Source: Lycium barbarum (taxonomy: Eukaryota > Streptophyta > Magnoliopsida > Solanales > Solanaceae). From it: DNA of 64,000 nt. A program made the position numbers and the translations under genes. Positions 1 to 12,182 of the stretch are shown here, one piece after another. Location of the stretch: NCBI RefSeq assembly GCF_019175385.1, contig NC_083348.1, positions 2,185,001-2,249,000 on the forward strand, in the 5' to 3' direction. A model generated the notes under the pieces. That model ran no database searches. It saw nothing but the letters and a program-made list of their open reading frames with translations, and was not told the origin of the DNA. How positions within the stretch are numbered: position 1 is the first letter of the stretch; every line of letters starts with the position of its first letter.

Positions 1-335
1 GAAGTGGTCTCAAAAAACAGAAGTATCAATCTGATGTAGTTTATCTGTTCCTCAATGGGTTCACAGAAGATAACTGTATCATCAGCATAAAGCAGATGAC
101 AAATTTCCTTAGCTTGCCCTCTATCACCTCCTATTTGAAAACCTCTGATCCACCTGTTTTGTATTGCTATCCTCATCATGCTGTCAAATCCTTCCATTGC
201 CAAAATAAAAAGAAAGGGAGATAGAGGGTCTCCCCGTCTTAGTCCCCTCCCTGATGCGAAGAATCCAACTGGTTCACCATTCACAAGAATAGAAAATCTA
301 ACAGTACTGATGCAGAACCTAATCCAACCCATCAG
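1..335 (-). mobile_element. LINE (L1-type) reverse transcriptase fragment
   Basis: Read on the minus strand, the first 335 bases give an open reverse-transcriptase palm segment. It contains the motifs GRGLRRGDPLSPFLFILAMEG in part (RGDPLSPFLFIL) and the catalytic LLYADDTVIF. This is the core of the RT domain of plant L1-type non-LTR retrotransposons. The fragment has neither endonuclease nor 3' end and runs off the window edge. It lies upstream of the first visible peptidase exon, so it is most likely an intronic insertion in that gene on the opposite strand. The frame is open over the whole stretch, which suggests a fairly young or a well preserved fragment. Confidence 0.88.
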
Positions 336-675
336 GAGTCAAATGTCAATGTTTTAACGAATGGCTTGATTGTATAGCCAATGGGTATTCACATATGGTT
401 TTAATTTGATAGTCTTTGATATACTATCAAATGGATACTTTTATTTTGACTTTTAAAGGAGAATACAAGAAAAACGTGCATGTTGTCCTCGGTATAAATG
501 AAAATTCACCAACAACTCATGGCATTCTAATTGAATTTATGTAAATTCTTCAGTCTATCAAATGTGGAATTCCTGAAGATTGGTTTTTTGTGCTAGATCA
601 CAGCCATTAATCTGTTGTTTGAAACTTTTAGCTTGATCATTCTTTGCTGACGCTGCAATGTCATATACCTAACAG
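336..675. other. Intronic spacer before first visible peptidase exon
   Basis: AT-rich sequence with no reading frame or repeat structure that I can identify. It ends in a plausible 3' splice site (cag at 673-675) in front of the peptidase exon. Confidence 0.5.
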
Positions 676-3600
676 ATATGTATTGATCCCACTTTCAAGG
701 CGTCACGCTTGTCTTTGTTAGACAGGGGTTTCATTTATGCTATTGCTCACATTCGTGGAGGTGGTGAAATGGGGAGGCAGTGGTATGAAAATGGGAAACT
801 GTTGAAAAAGAAAAATACTTTCACAGATTTCATTGCTTGTGCAGAGTATTTAATAGACAAGAAGTACTGTTCCAAGGAAAAACTTTGTATCAATGGAAGA
901 AGTGCAGGTGGATTGCTGATAGGTGCTGTTGTTAACATGCGGCCTGATTTGTTTAAAGCCGCTGTTGCTGGGGTTCCTTTTGTAGATGTTGTAACTACAA
1001 TGCTTGATCCAACTATTCCTTTAACAACTTCAGAGTGGGAGGTTAGATCTCTTTAATTTAAATCCGTTTTGAGTCTAGCTTTATTGAAAAATATTAAGTG
1101 GCGCGACATTCATTAGTACGGATTCTCCATCTGAAATTTATGTAGATGATCAATATGAGGATTGCGATTACAACAATGTATTTGAGAGTGCACTTTTGTG
1201 GTAATCGCATTGGCACTTGGGCATTCCTGCTTTTATGTGTTGGGTCTTGTCTTTCCATTCTGTTTTATCATGACCTCTTTGCTCTTGTTATTTCTTATTT
1301 TCACATTGCTTGTCGGTATCTGACTTTTTTCGCTGGCTTTCTTTTGAGCCGAGGGTCTTTCGGAAACAGCCTCCCTACCTTCCAAGGTGGGGGTAAGGTC
1401 TGCGTACACTTAACCCTCCCCAGACCCCACACTGTGGGATTCAATTGGGTATGTTGTTGTTGTTGTTGTTGCAGCATTGACACTTGGGCCTCAGGTTTTC
1501 CAGTGGATAAACTGTTAATCATAGTAGTAAAGATTTTCTGTAACGTGGATCCAAATGTGTTAAGGTGTATTTGAGGAGTTGTGACAATCAAATTATGATA
1601 CCTTGGCTCTAATTAACATTTGAGGGACTTGGAAGATTGAATATTTGAAGTTTGTGATTGATGTTTAGTCACTTCATTTGCTACAGGAATGGGGTGATCC
1701 ACGTACGGAAGAATTCTATTCCTACATGAAGTCATATTCCCCTGTTGATAATGTAAGTAATATTTCCGTCTCCCAAAAAAGTACTTTAAGGTTTGTGCAT
1801 TGAGCAAGTCAATCAAGAAAGTACACTTACGTTTCTATGTTGACTACTCAAGACGTCTTTTGTTTTTTCTTTTGTCCTTTTTGACTCTCACAGGTCAAAG
1901 CGCAGAACTATCCAGACATTCTTGTTACAGCTGGCTTGAATGGTAAGTGAAATGAAAGCCGGTGTAGCAGTTTTCAGTTTTGAAGCTATATGATAGAAAA
2001 GGAAAAAAAAAATGTTTGGGGAGGGCGGTAAAGGGCTTTTGTAATGTTCATTTCCTCCAACTTGCTTTTGAATTCTGGAGGGAGTTGGCTCCATTAACAG
2101 TTGTGAGACTAGTAATGTTATATGGAATTGAATGCTGGAACTCTTAAAGCCCAAGATATCTACAATATGAGTAGCATAGAATCTAGAGGCTCAACATATC
2201 CACACGGTGAGCATCATAAGGATGCATGTTAGGATGGATTTGCGATCATACAAGATCACACAATATTAGAGATGAAAACATCTAACGGAAGGTGTATGTA
2301 GTACATACAGTGGATAAGATAATAGAATGTCGCGTGAGATGGTTTTGTTATGTCCTATGTAGACATCTGAATGTATCAGTCTGTTCTTGCACGTATAAAA
2401 CTGCTGATTAAAAGTATTAAAATGCGATGAAGTAGGCGTAAGATGACATGGAGTGGAGTTGTTTACAGTTTCTTGGTTAGAATCCTTGAGGAACTCAGCG
2501 AAGAATGGAATACGTGAAATCAAAGTATCCATATGGGTAACACCCCAACTAATTGGGATCAAGGTTGGTACACTTACATAGATTCGATGTTCATTACAAG
2601 TCTTTGTTTGGAGATTTGTACGTCAGTCCAGGGAAAAAAGAATGAGATATGAAGAATTCCTAGTTCTAAAGAACGGCAATTTGTCTTAAAGGACAAGTTA
2701 TCGAGTTTTTTTCCAAAACGTCCCAAATTTAGCATAATGGATATAGTTGAGTCATAAGCCGAAGCCTACTATCTTGGAATGATACACAGTAGTAACTTTC
2801 TTATGCTTAAGAAATTGATCGCTTTCAAAACTGGCAGTTTAAACTGTCTGGCTTCTGGAGTTAAATCCTTATAAATGATGGCTTATAAGTTTGACTCCTA
2901 ATCTCTCTGGTGATGAACAATGGACACTTCTAGTTAAATTAGAAGACCAGTACTTTATTCAGAGTTACATGTTGAGACGACTTCTATTCAGTCTCTTCTC
3001 ATTTAATGCTAGTATACTTTAATATGCTTTGCTAGTACTGTCTATCCACAGGAGAATAAGATAAGAAAAAATGTCTCAGCAAATGTCAACTTTCAATAAA
3101 ATCATATACTTAGTACACTGTAAATTTTTCAGGTCACCGTAGCATTAATTCTGATACTTAGGTATTTTTTTTTATTTCATTTTTATATTCTAATAGCAAA
3201 TGGTTGCTTTTCCTGTACAGTTTTTAGATTCTGAACATGTAAAATATCACAACAGGATAAGCGCAAAATAAGGTTAGAGAGTCATATCTTGTTTTTATGA
3301 AACATCATAAGATTCACTTATCAAATGAAATTCATAAGATTCAAGTTCATTTAATTAATACGACCTCGTCTTTGTGATCCAGCTTAAATTTCCTACAGTC
3401 CATACGTATGTACGTATCTTTTGTAGCAACTAAGGACTTGCTTCTAACAAAATCAGAAATAGACCAGATAAGACTGATATATTGGCCTTTTTGTTTTTTC
3501 TGTCATTACACAAACTAGATGAAATAGCCATGAAAATAAAGGAGTAATCTTCAGTCACTTCTTTAAATATTTCTACTTTTGATTTAATATGAGGTCCTAA

Positions 3601-6600
3601 ATTGTGACAGATCCACGTGTTATGTACTCTGAACCAGCAAAGTTTGTGGCCAAGTTGAGAGATATGAAGACGAATGATAATTTACTCTTGTTCAAATGTG
3701 AAATGGGTGCAGGACATTTTTCAAAATCTGGAAGGTATGATTTTATAACTAGCTTTATGACCTGTCTTTTCGATAAGTTATTTTGACCTAGATGTATGAA
3801 AGGATTTTCCTTACAATGAGATTCACATTCTTTTTCGGGCTTTTTGGTTAGTTTAGAGTTTCGGATGCCTATATGATACCAGAATGTCAGAAAACCAGGA
3901 TATCACTTTGGGACTCAAGCAAACATCTCTCGTTGTGAAATCTTACCCCATCCAATGAATATAAATATGAAAGCTCTAACCGAATTGTGAGATGTTTTCT
4001 GGATCTGAAGTATAATTTCTGCTTTCTAAAGTGAAGATCATACTGATGCTATTAAAGCATCTATTCATCCATTAAGCAATGAAACATAGGTGAGGGGTCC
4101 TTGCTTCACGCTGGTGAAGCAAAGCAACTTCAAAGAAATGTGCTTTTCATACAGTAGCGCCAACCAAACAGTTTTGGAGAGACTCCATTGTCTGAAGAAG
4201 TGTTTTGCTTTCCACATGAATCTTGTTGACCATGGGAGGTGATGTTTTTGCTCCTAATCCTTCTTTTGACCATCTTGGAGTCCTGCCTGCTTCAGCATAA
4301 TCTTGGGGCTGTATTCCTTTGGCCAATCTGGCCTTCTCAATGTACCTCTGTATCTTGAGTGCAATTTCTGTACAACCAACTTCGTATGGAATTTCAGGGA
4401 TGATTATACAACTTCTCCCTGTTCCCTGTTTAGCATTATTGGCTAGAAATTTGCCATGTATGTTGAAATTCTGAACTACAGAGTATTCGTACATTTGATC
4501 TGACTGACAACATCTCTGGAACTTGTTGCTGGAAGCCATCGGAAGCTGTAATCATCTTTTGAAAAACCCACAAGAGGATCTTTCTACTAATTGATATATG
4601 CCTTGTGAAATTCCGTCTCCTCTCTACCCAGCCGTACGAAATTTCCTTGGATGAAGCTGACTCGTTGATATCCAAAGACTTAGTTCCCGCTATGAAGAAT
4701 TATTTCCTTGACATTTGGATTAGTTTCAAGATAATCACCCTTAATGAATGATTGGTAATAAAACGTAATCAAGGATCAAGAAAATAGTCTAATCGCCACT
4801 TACTGGAAAAGAAATAAAAAATTAAAACTTACTGGAATTCTAGAGAGAAGTTGGACCTAAAACTTCTCTCTCTAAGACTTCTGTAACTTTAAGACTTATA
4901 ATTCTGTAACTTTAAGACTTATAATAAATTTGTGTGCATCAGAATAGCGGTGGTGGAACTGATATGTGAGTGGTTAGCATAAGAGTGGGGAAGTTGATGA
5001 TGAGCTTGGGCTGTTGGTTTTCCAAGTACTTGCCTGCTGCTGGAAGAAAGTAGAAGAAATAAGGAAATGGGAAGAGAGGATCTGACACTTTATAGTGCAA
5101 GAGAACTATTAGTTTGAATAATAACCTAGTTATTTTTTCTTCTTTATCTCAGATAAACCTTGGAAGGCATTTGTGTAATTTTGCTAACACAAGTGGAATC
5201 TTCTGGCTCAATTGGAGATGCAGAAAAAATCATGATGTATGGTGTGGGAAATTAAAAAAGCTAGTAGATGAAGGACAATTTTTTTTTTTTGGCTGACAGA
5301 CAAAAAAAAATGCTACTAGTGAGTCCGCTTTAAAGTGTCCTTATACATACTAGTTTGATGTCTACTGTTATTAGTTCCACAGTAGATGAAGGACAATAAA
5401 GTCAGAACTTAATAGATAGCACCTTTGCTTTCTACTCATATCCTATAGGAGAAAGTAGAAACATACGCAAAGATAAATAGAGGGACTCTTGTTTTGTTCA
5501 TCCGAAAAAAAAAAAAAAACCGAGAGAAGATAACGTCAAATCTCATGACGTCAAAAGGAAAACGTAGTAATAAAATCTTACTAAAGTAAAATTTGAATGT
5601 AACTTTAGTAAAGTAGCTTTAGGAAAAAATGAGATCCTTTATTGTTAATACTTTAGGTATCACTTTAGTCGAGATGTTGGTCTTACTCGGATTTGTCTCA
5701 TTCAGGTGCTCCTCAGTTGTCAAAGTACACTTTGTCGTATTATCTCATTCATTTATTTTTTGATAATGACCAATAGTGCACGATTCGTAACTCGGTAAGT
5801 AATGGGCCTGACGATCTACTCTTTTCCACATAAACATCAAGCTTTTGTCTGTGGAAGGGTTCGAACTTGGGACGTGCACCTGACACACACATCATGTTTT
5901 GCGCTCTTACTACTAGATCAAAGTCTTAGGGCGGTCGTATTGTCTATTCATATGCAATAATAAGCGTTCCACTAACGTTTTCTTCACTTGATATTTGAGA
6001 ATTTAAAAATGACGGGCTATCAGAAGATTTGGATTTGGTGGCTTTGATCCTGAGTTTGAAATTAGTCTCCACAGATTTTGGTAAAGTTGTTGCTTCAGCA
6101 TCCCACATCCCATATACTGCATATAGAAAAATAATTTCCATCCCTTTTTGTGGAGTTTAACAACAATAAATCTCTGCAATAAATGAATGCTATGATATGA
6201 GATCTTCTATGCTTTCTGTTGAGTTCCCGTATCGACTATTTAGGGATGGGAAGGTCTCTTTATATGTTCATGGACAATTCTTACCTCGTGAGCTAGCTAT
6301 TAGGGTTGATTTAGTCCCAAGGCCAATTCTTATCATGGTATCAGAGTTGGACCCATTTCAATTCTGATTTACCCAATGATGGGCCTTCATGTTATTTTGT
6401 CCACACTCCAGATGTCCAGTTCTGGGTATGCAAGGGGTGTTGAAGTCCCACATTGGTTGTGGGGGAGATAAGATTGTTTTCTTATATGGTCTTGGAAAAA
6501 CCTCCCCGCTTAACTCACATTTGGGATTGAAACAGTCTCAAGGTTCACTTATCATGGTATTAGTCCTTAGGCTCATCCCAATTTTTTGGTTAACCTGATG

Positions 6601-7904
6601 TTGGGTCCCTATATTCTATTGTCCACACTGTAAATGTCTAGTCCTGAGCGTGCACAATGGTAGGGGGTGCTAGATCCCATCGGTTGAGAATTTAAAATTG
6701 GGTCTCCTTATTGGTCTTGGATAATCCTTACCTCATGAGTTACTTTTTTTGATTGAGCTAGGCCAAAGTTCATATATTTTTTTGTAATAACTGTGGTGTC
6801 GGACCAAAGTCCATCTTCTTGTGATGGTATCAGAGTTAAGCCCAGACTAATTCATGATTTACCCGAAGTTGGCCCCCTTCTTATATTGTTCAGTGTCCCC
6901 GCTTCAGATATCCAGCCCTAGATGTGCGAGGGTGTTGAAGTCCCACATCAACTGTCAAACGGAAAATTGGTCTCTTATATAATCTTGGGCAATCCTCATC
7001 TTTTGAACTATCGTTTGGGTTGAGTTAGGCTAAAGTTTCGTTTCTTATCACTTAAAATGTGATAACGAATTACATATTTATGTCCACGACAATTTGAAGT
7101 TTTAGTTTTGTAAGTAAGAAAAATCCTAATTCATAACTATTTTGCTGTTGGAATTTGAAAATTTGTAAGTGGCCTGATGGAATATATAGAGAATGTACAA
7201 AGTTGAACGAAATATCATACATAGCTTTTTCGTGTCCTTCATATTTCCATTTGTTCAAGTTTTTGATTAAGCTCACTGTATTTAAGATATAGTACATACG
7301 GGAATTGGAACTTTTGGATTTTACTGTGAGAACTGTTGAAGCATGTTTCATGCCTCCTAGTTAGTTACGTTTCCAGTTTCCTAGTTAGTCACTTATTTCC
7401 TAGTCAGGTTCCTATTATATAGGAACAAGTGAATGTAGTGTCTTAGTGGGTTAGTAGGTTATTTCTCTAAAGATTGGTTGTAACTGTGATGTTAGTGGGG
7501 TTATGGAATACCCATGTAATTCCTCTGTAAAACCTATATAAGGCTAGACTTGCTGTAAATGTTATCTATGTTGTTCTCACTATAAGTTCTTTCAGTTTTC
7601 ATTGTTTATCAAGAACCACGGCACAATATGGTTCCCTATCATTGCATGTTTTTTTCGTATATCAATTCCATTTTCAAACTAAAATCTGTAGAGTTCCTTT
7701 CCCCCGTTAGCAATTCTGCTGTAAGAAATTTTTTTGGAAAAAGTAAATAATAGAAAGAAGAAATTAAGGGAAAATTGCACATCTAGTTTTCTCACAGTTT
7801 GAACCTCCCGTGTCTGTTGCAGATTTGAGAAGCTCCAGGAGGATGCCTTTACCTACACTTTCATACTCAAGGCTCTCAACATGCTAGGCTCTGATCAACA
7901 ATGA
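676..7904 (+). CDS. Prolyl oligopeptidase family (S9A, oligopeptidase B-like) serine peptidase, 3' five exons
   Basis: Five exons read in one frame across GT-AG introns: 676-1041, 1687-1752, 1894-1942, 3611-3734 and 7823-7904 (TGA at 7902). They encode the C-terminal catalytic alpha/beta-hydrolase domain. The nucleophile elbow GRSAGG is in the first exon, after the family signature [15 protein letters not shown]. The likely catalytic Asp is in [10 protein letters not shown], split by the third intron. The catalytic His is in [10 protein letters not shown], just before the last intron. The protein ends [10 protein letters not shown]. Known members cleave short peptides after Pro or basic residues and lack a transmembrane anchor; plant copies resemble Arabidopsis At1g50380 (recalled, not searched). 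The N-terminal beta-propeller must lie to the left of this window. The triad is intact, so the gene looks functional. The introns are loaded with SINE, LINE and TRIM insertions; the last one is 4.1 kb. Confidence 0.93.
1223..1473 (+). mobile_element. TS-type SINE in peptidase intron
   Basis: The 3' half carries the body typical of the tobacco TS SINE family (ttgagccgagggtctttcgg at 1346, then gtaaggtctgcgtacac) and ends in a TTG repeat at about 1453-1471. It is bordered by an imperfect 15-16 bp target duplication, gcattggcacttgggc at 1207-1222 and gcattgacacttgggc at 1474-1489. The TTG tail and long duplication fit L1-driven retroposition. The 5' tRNA-like promoter region is diverged. Confidence 0.85.
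2095..2575 (+). mobile_element. Degraded RTE-type LINE 3' end
   Basis: Plus-strand translation in shifting frames gives fragments typical of the C-terminus of plant RTE-like LINE polyproteins: YGIECWN near 2117, [19 protein letters not shown] near 2228, RKMTWSGVV near 2438. The terminal motif caactaattgggatcaagg follows at about 2545. Several stops and frameshifts make it a dead relic inside the third visible intron of the peptidase gene. Boundaries are approximate. Confidence 0.6.
2576..3610. other. Intron sequence, no recognised element
   Basis: AT-rich intron of the peptidase gene ending in the acceptor tgacag at 3610. I see no open coding segment, repeat unit or inverted ends. Confidence 0.5.
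4147..4675 (-). pseudogene. Unidentified minus-strand reading frames in peptidase intron 4
   Basis: Two overlapping minus-strand frames (4539-4147, 130 codons; 4675-4436, 79 codons) lie in the last peptidase intron, where the plus strand is not coding. The longer one ends EKARLAKG...[18 protein letters not shown] and has a normal amino-acid mix, higher in charged residues than its AT-rich surroundings. I do not recognise a family. It could be a captured or retroposed gene piece with a frameshift near 4440-4540, or chance. No target duplication was found. Confidence 0.3.
5263..5397 (-). mobile_element. Short A-tailed retroposed insertion with 17-bp target duplication
   Basis: A 101-bp insertion (5280-5380) sits between perfect 17-bp direct repeats agtagatgaaggacaat (5263-5279 and 5381-5397). 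It begins with eleven T on the plus strand, which is a poly-A tail when read on the minus strand. A-tail plus a 17-bp duplication is the signature of target-primed retroposition. The body is not a SINE that I can name. It contains two modules that also occur at 47886-48029 in the CHR28-like gene (see findings). Confidence 0.75.
5398..6216. other. Intron sequence, no recognised element
   Basis: AT-rich stretch of peptidase intron 4 with a poly-A run near 5504-5519. No reading frame, inverted ends or tandem unit that I can support. Confidence 0.45.
6217..7050 (+). mobile_element. Tandem TRIM retrotransposon array: four short LTRs, three internal domains
   Basis: Four LTR copies of about 117-157 bp lie at 6217-6335, 6438-6554, 6668-6824 and 6933-7050. 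They start TGTTGA(A/G)... or a decayed form (the third starts TGCTAGA) and the better ones end CTTATCA. The first three are each followed at once by TGGTATCAGAG or a decayed version (6336, 6555, 6825), which matches the initiator-Met tRNA primer site. Three internal domains of 102-113 bp, coding for nothing, separate the LTRs. LTRs this short with a PBS and no genes define a TRIM. Alternating LTR/internal units are expected from unequal or ectopic LTR recombination. Flanking bases (ctttc before, cttaa after) do not give a clean 5-bp duplication. Confidence 0.83.
7334..7611 (+). mobile_element. Solo LTR, 278 bp, target duplication AGAAC
   Basis: Begins TGTTGAAGCATG, ends TTTATCA, and is flanked by perfect AGAAC at 7329-7333 and 7612-7616. 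It holds a TATA-like cctatataaggc near 7533, in the position of an LTR promoter. No primer site follows, so it is a solo LTR of a small LTR element (TRIM or copia-like). It lies about 200 bp before the last peptidase exon. Confidence 0.85.
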
Positions 7905-10198
7905 TGAAATCCTGTGGTTGATATCCTCCTATCTTTTCAACCATTCTTAACATTAATTATTTTCTTATTTTTGGTTAAGAATCTGATCTTTTGTCCTCAT
8001 TATTCTGACTTTGATTGGCTTCTACTATTTATCGAAGATCCTTAACGTTTTTCAAAATATGGTTAGTTCTGATTCCAAACTTGATGGCTGTCCCCATTAG
8101 TTTTTCTTTTTTACTCTTAATTGTTTCGAGAATTAGTTAATTGTTGCCAATGCGTTGTTCTGATCGTTGATGTGTGATTGATCTCCAGAGTGTGTTTAGA
8201 AAAGGCCGATGTAATGCCTGTAATGTCATCGAGCTCTACCTCAACTATATATTTAAGCTCTTAACACCAAACTGAAGTAGTTGAGAATGGTAAGTTTGAA
8301 TTTAACTTTTCCCCTATGTGGATTTTACTTGTTAGGTAAGGTAAGAGACCTGAGAATGAAACACAACAAAGTGTAAGGGTAACAGTAGGGGGAAGAAAAG
8401 TAAAGTAGAGATTAAATAGAGAAACTTTATAATGTTTTTTTCCCTCTTCTCTCTCCTAAGAAACAAACTCTGAATCTCACGTGTAAACTCATGAGGAAAT
8501 GAGATCTCTTAACAACTTGAATTTATTTAAACATGGATTTATATAACATAGATATTTACAAAAAGCAAACTAATATAATATACATAAACGGGAGAGTAAT
8601 ATAGAAACGTAGTTTGAAATATAAAGACTTACATGACTTAAAGATTGAGAGAAGTTTCCTTTTTGGGAACTCTAAAAACGACGTCTTAAACTTGAAAACT
8701 TATTCTTAAGACTGCTTCTATTTTACAAGAAAGGTTCATATTATAAGGTTGAGAATTTGAAAGGTGATTTTTGGCATTGGTGAAAAGTAAGGGGAATATG
8801 ATTTTCTCTGGAGGTTGCTTGACCTCTTCTTTCTTCACAAGAGGTTTCTATTTATAAGTCCTCTTTATATATATACTAGTTTCTCGGCACTTGCATCGCA
8901 CGTGTATGTCTAGTTATGTGGTATATGATTTTTTAAAATAGCATCAATGTTAAAATGAATCTTCAAATAAATAATTATCCATAATATAATAAGGTTCAAG
9001 TTTCTGTGAATGATTAATTAACGTGTCCTCGTTATACGTTAACTTATTTGTCGAAGTCAAAATAATTGGATATTGTCTAAATTTACAAAAATGAACAATA
9101 AAAATTTAATTAGATACATGTAATATTTTCTTACTTGTTTTGATTTTATGAGATACAAATATGTAATGAAACATATATCTTACTTATACTTTCTCATAAA
9201 CAATGTTCATGGTGTATGCATCCATTTAGATTGCTCGTCCATTTCCAAGACCTTTATAAATAAACACATTAGCAATTATAGTTTCTCGACAAATACAACT
9301 TCAAAAATCAAATTAGTTCATAGTTTATTTCACTATAGAGAAAGACCCTGAATCTTCATCACCTTTAATTTTTTTATTAGTTAATGAACGTTGATAATCA
9401 TTGTTTCTTTTCGTGCTCTACCTTCGTATATATCTTCCTCAACTGTTTGTAGCATCTATTTCTTCTAGTTCATGTGTCTCTTGAGCAATAAAATTCCTTC
9501 CTGTATTTTCATTTTTATTTACAACGTAATTTTCGTAGTCGAAAGGCTGGTCCTACGTAGATATCTTTGAGATATGACGCACCAGTAATGTCTTGAAAAT
9601 AATTGTATGATTATCAGATAATGAAATTAAGAGTAAAATGAGATGTTTAAATATTCAACATTTTCAAATATAAAAGAGTATCATTCTTTCTATAACTTAC
9701 TAAAAGGAATTAATAATAATATATTTTCTATTATGAATAATATTATTGTTTAAAATAGATAATAATTTGAAACGTTTCCAAAACTTGGACATCTATGTTG
9801 GAGATAATTTTTTTATTTTAGTTAGTACGTTGAAATAATTCAAAATTAGAAAAAACCGGAAGTCTTACAAATTGTAGGACTAAGTAATCGAAATAACCTG
9901 TTAGAATGGTACAAGACAAAGTTACTTAAGATGTCATTACGGGTGTCAATTGCTCTTTAAAGACCGATTGAACTGATTGAACCAAACCGTACCAAATTGA
10001 ATTTTAGGTTCTTTAAATAAAGCCGTAGGTTTCAGCATAAATCCCATACCGAATAATTAGTGTAGGTTTTTTATTTTATAGAAAATACGGTAAAGATATC
10101 AAACAGAACCAAATAAATTTTTATATATAAAATATATCTTATACGTTAAATTTATAAATATTAATCATTAAAAACTTTTATATTGGACCTTGGCCTTG
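7905..10198. other. Peptidase 3' flank and AT-rich intergenic DNA
   Basis: The first few hundred bases should contain the peptidase 3' UTR. The rest is AT-rich, with a TA-rich motif and GC-palindromic fragment near 8875-8905. From about 9945 there is an accgaaccaaacc-type repeat stretch with no defined ends. I see no gene here. Confidence 0.5.
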
Positions 10199-10209
10199 GG
10201 ATAGTTTCA

Positions 10210-10737
10210 TTTTTTTGCACGGATTTCCCTTCAAAGGCGCTGGTCTTTAATTTTGCCCCTCAAATTGCTGGTCTTTAATTGTTGCCCTTCACTTAAAAAA
10301 GTGGTCGAAATTAGTCCGAGGTTCTGGGTTCGAACTCCTACTCAGCAAAAAAAAGAAATAATTTCGTAAGGCAAGGCTTTGAGAAAATTCTGCCTTGTAA
10401 GGCGGAATTTGCCTTAAAAGTCTATCTTAAAATTTTGTCTAAAGGCAGAGTTATCCCTCTTAAGACAGAAAGTTGCCTTATAAGGCAAAATTTTGCCTTG
10501 CGAAATTTTACAATGCAGGATTATTTTTTTTAATCTGCAAGAATAAGGCCTAACTTTTGTCCGAGTATGCCCAATTTTGCTACGAAACTCTGCTTTGTGA
10601 AATTTATTTTTTATTGAGCCGGAGTTCAAAAGCAGAACCACGAGGTATTTTAGGCAAAGGATCAAAACTAAAGACCAACAATTTGAGGGGCAAAAATTAA
10701 AGACCACCCCGAATAAGGGCAATCGTACAAATTGCCC
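10210..10737. mobile_element. Non-autonomous Mutator-like MITE, 528 bp
   Basis: Flanked by identical ggatagtttca (10199-10209 and 10738-10748); 9-11 bp is the length made by Mutator transposases. The ends are long imperfect inverted repeats: ggtctttaattttgcccctc at 10239 is mirrored on the minus strand at about 10685-10704, and the outer ends (gcacggatttccctt against gtacgattgccctt) also align. The centre is a set of short repeats around ttgccttataaggcaaaat and does not encode anything. A minus-strand open frame across it is not a gene. Confidence 0.82.
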
Positions 10738-10748
10738 GGATAGTTTCA

Positions 10749-11665
10749 ACTGAAAAGGCTACCCTTAAAATCTAAACTTTGTCTACCACTTTTAAAACAA
10801 ATATAAAAGGTCTCAAACTTTACTTTGGCCAACTTTACTGTGTCCGGCAATATTCGGATGCAATAGAAGATTTGTATTCTTCCCTTGCTGGTTTTCTTCC
10901 TCCATCAAATAGACTTTTTTGACAAAATAATGACAAACTTAATTTTCTTTTTCAGTACATTTAAAGATTTGATGTTTTGATAGTTCTCCTTCTTGATGTC
11001 GTTGTTCGCTTTGCTGCCTTTCTATTTGTGGGATCATTTCAAATTTCGTTATTTCATATAGGTCTTTTTTATGTACTTTATTAATGATGAAGCTATTCTT
11101 ATAGAAGCAATACATATAAGTATTTATCCCATCGTTCAGTGTGTTTGTTAGAAGTAGACGTCTTTGCATCATTACTTTGCCTTATAGACATTGTAGGATA
11201 TTATTTAAGGAAAAAGTGTGGCAATTATACAAATCAGGTACTGTTAATCAACAATAATGTTGCATTTTCTTTTATTTTGTTTCATTCAACAATATCACAA
11301 TTCTTTTATTCTTAATTTCTACCAACATTTTTATTGCATTAGGTGACGTACAAAAATAACGAAATTAACCAAATCTACCTATACCGACGAAAAAGCGAAA
11401 TTATCGGAACAAAACTTCATATTTTGTTTCTACATAGTAGAGTAGCCGGAAAATTAATATAGTATTAATTTTTCTAGATAACCGACCGAACTGAACCATT
11501 GAGATCCCCAAATATCATATTATATCATCAAAAGAATATTAACAGTGTAAAAAAATTCATTCATGTTATTGTGCATATTCTGTCAAGAGAATAACAGTAA
11601 TTAAGTATAAAACAAATTCAAAGAAGTAAAAGGGAGAACCGAGAAGTGGAAGACCGATAATTATT
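10749..11665. other. AT-rich intergenic DNA
   Basis: AT-rich with accgaactgaacc-type repeat debris near 11480. No gene or bounded element recognised. Confidence 0.45.
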
Positions 11666-11845
11666 ACCAAGTAGGACAAAGCAGAAGAGATTATATCAAA
11701 GAAATATTCAAAATGAAAAGAATGCTTACGGTAGTTCCTATAAGGGATACATGATACCAAGTAGGACAAAGCAGAAGAGATTATACCAAAGAAATATTCA
11801 AAATGAAAAGAATGCTTACGGTAGTTCCTATAAGGGATACATGAC
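11666..11845. repeat. 90-bp tandem duplication
   Basis: Two adjacent 90-bp copies (11666-11755 and 11756-11845), each containing gtaggacaaagcagaagaga and gcttacggtagttcctataa. They differ at only one or a few positions, so the duplication is recent. No coding role is visible. Confidence 0.9.
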
Positions 11846-12177
11846 TTTTTGAGTTTTAGTTCTTGTTTGGGAAAAATTGTAATAAAATAGTGTGAATTTC
11901 AAGTCTTATTTATATATTGATGTAATTCTGAACTTTTAGGGATAAAAAAGGTGCAACTCTTCGGCAAAGCCAATCCGAAGCAGTGCTATCTTCAAAAGTT
12001 GCGTGTATTTGATTTTTTTTTAATTGAAAAGAATATTTTAGATAAATAAAAAGGTTATTTATGTAATTTAACTTTTAAGTTTTGGAGTTCATGTTTTTAA
12101 TATAATATAGAATATAAGTAGGATAAATCAAAAAAAAATATGTGAATTTTTCTTACTAATATTAGAAAGGGACTTTT

Positions 12178-12182
<5 letters not shown>

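Noticed and set aside
1146..1574. 142-codon plus-strand frame in the first visible peptidase intron
   Set aside because: It runs through the TS SINE and its TTG tail; the splice sites around it give a continuous peptidase frame without it.
8875..8910. Helitron-like terminus (tactagtttctcggcacttg)
   Set aside because: No paired CTRR end with hairpin and no Rep/helicase sequence was found.
10414..10749. Minus-strand frame of 111 codons
   Set aside because: It lies across the non-coding interior and right inverted repeat of a MITE.
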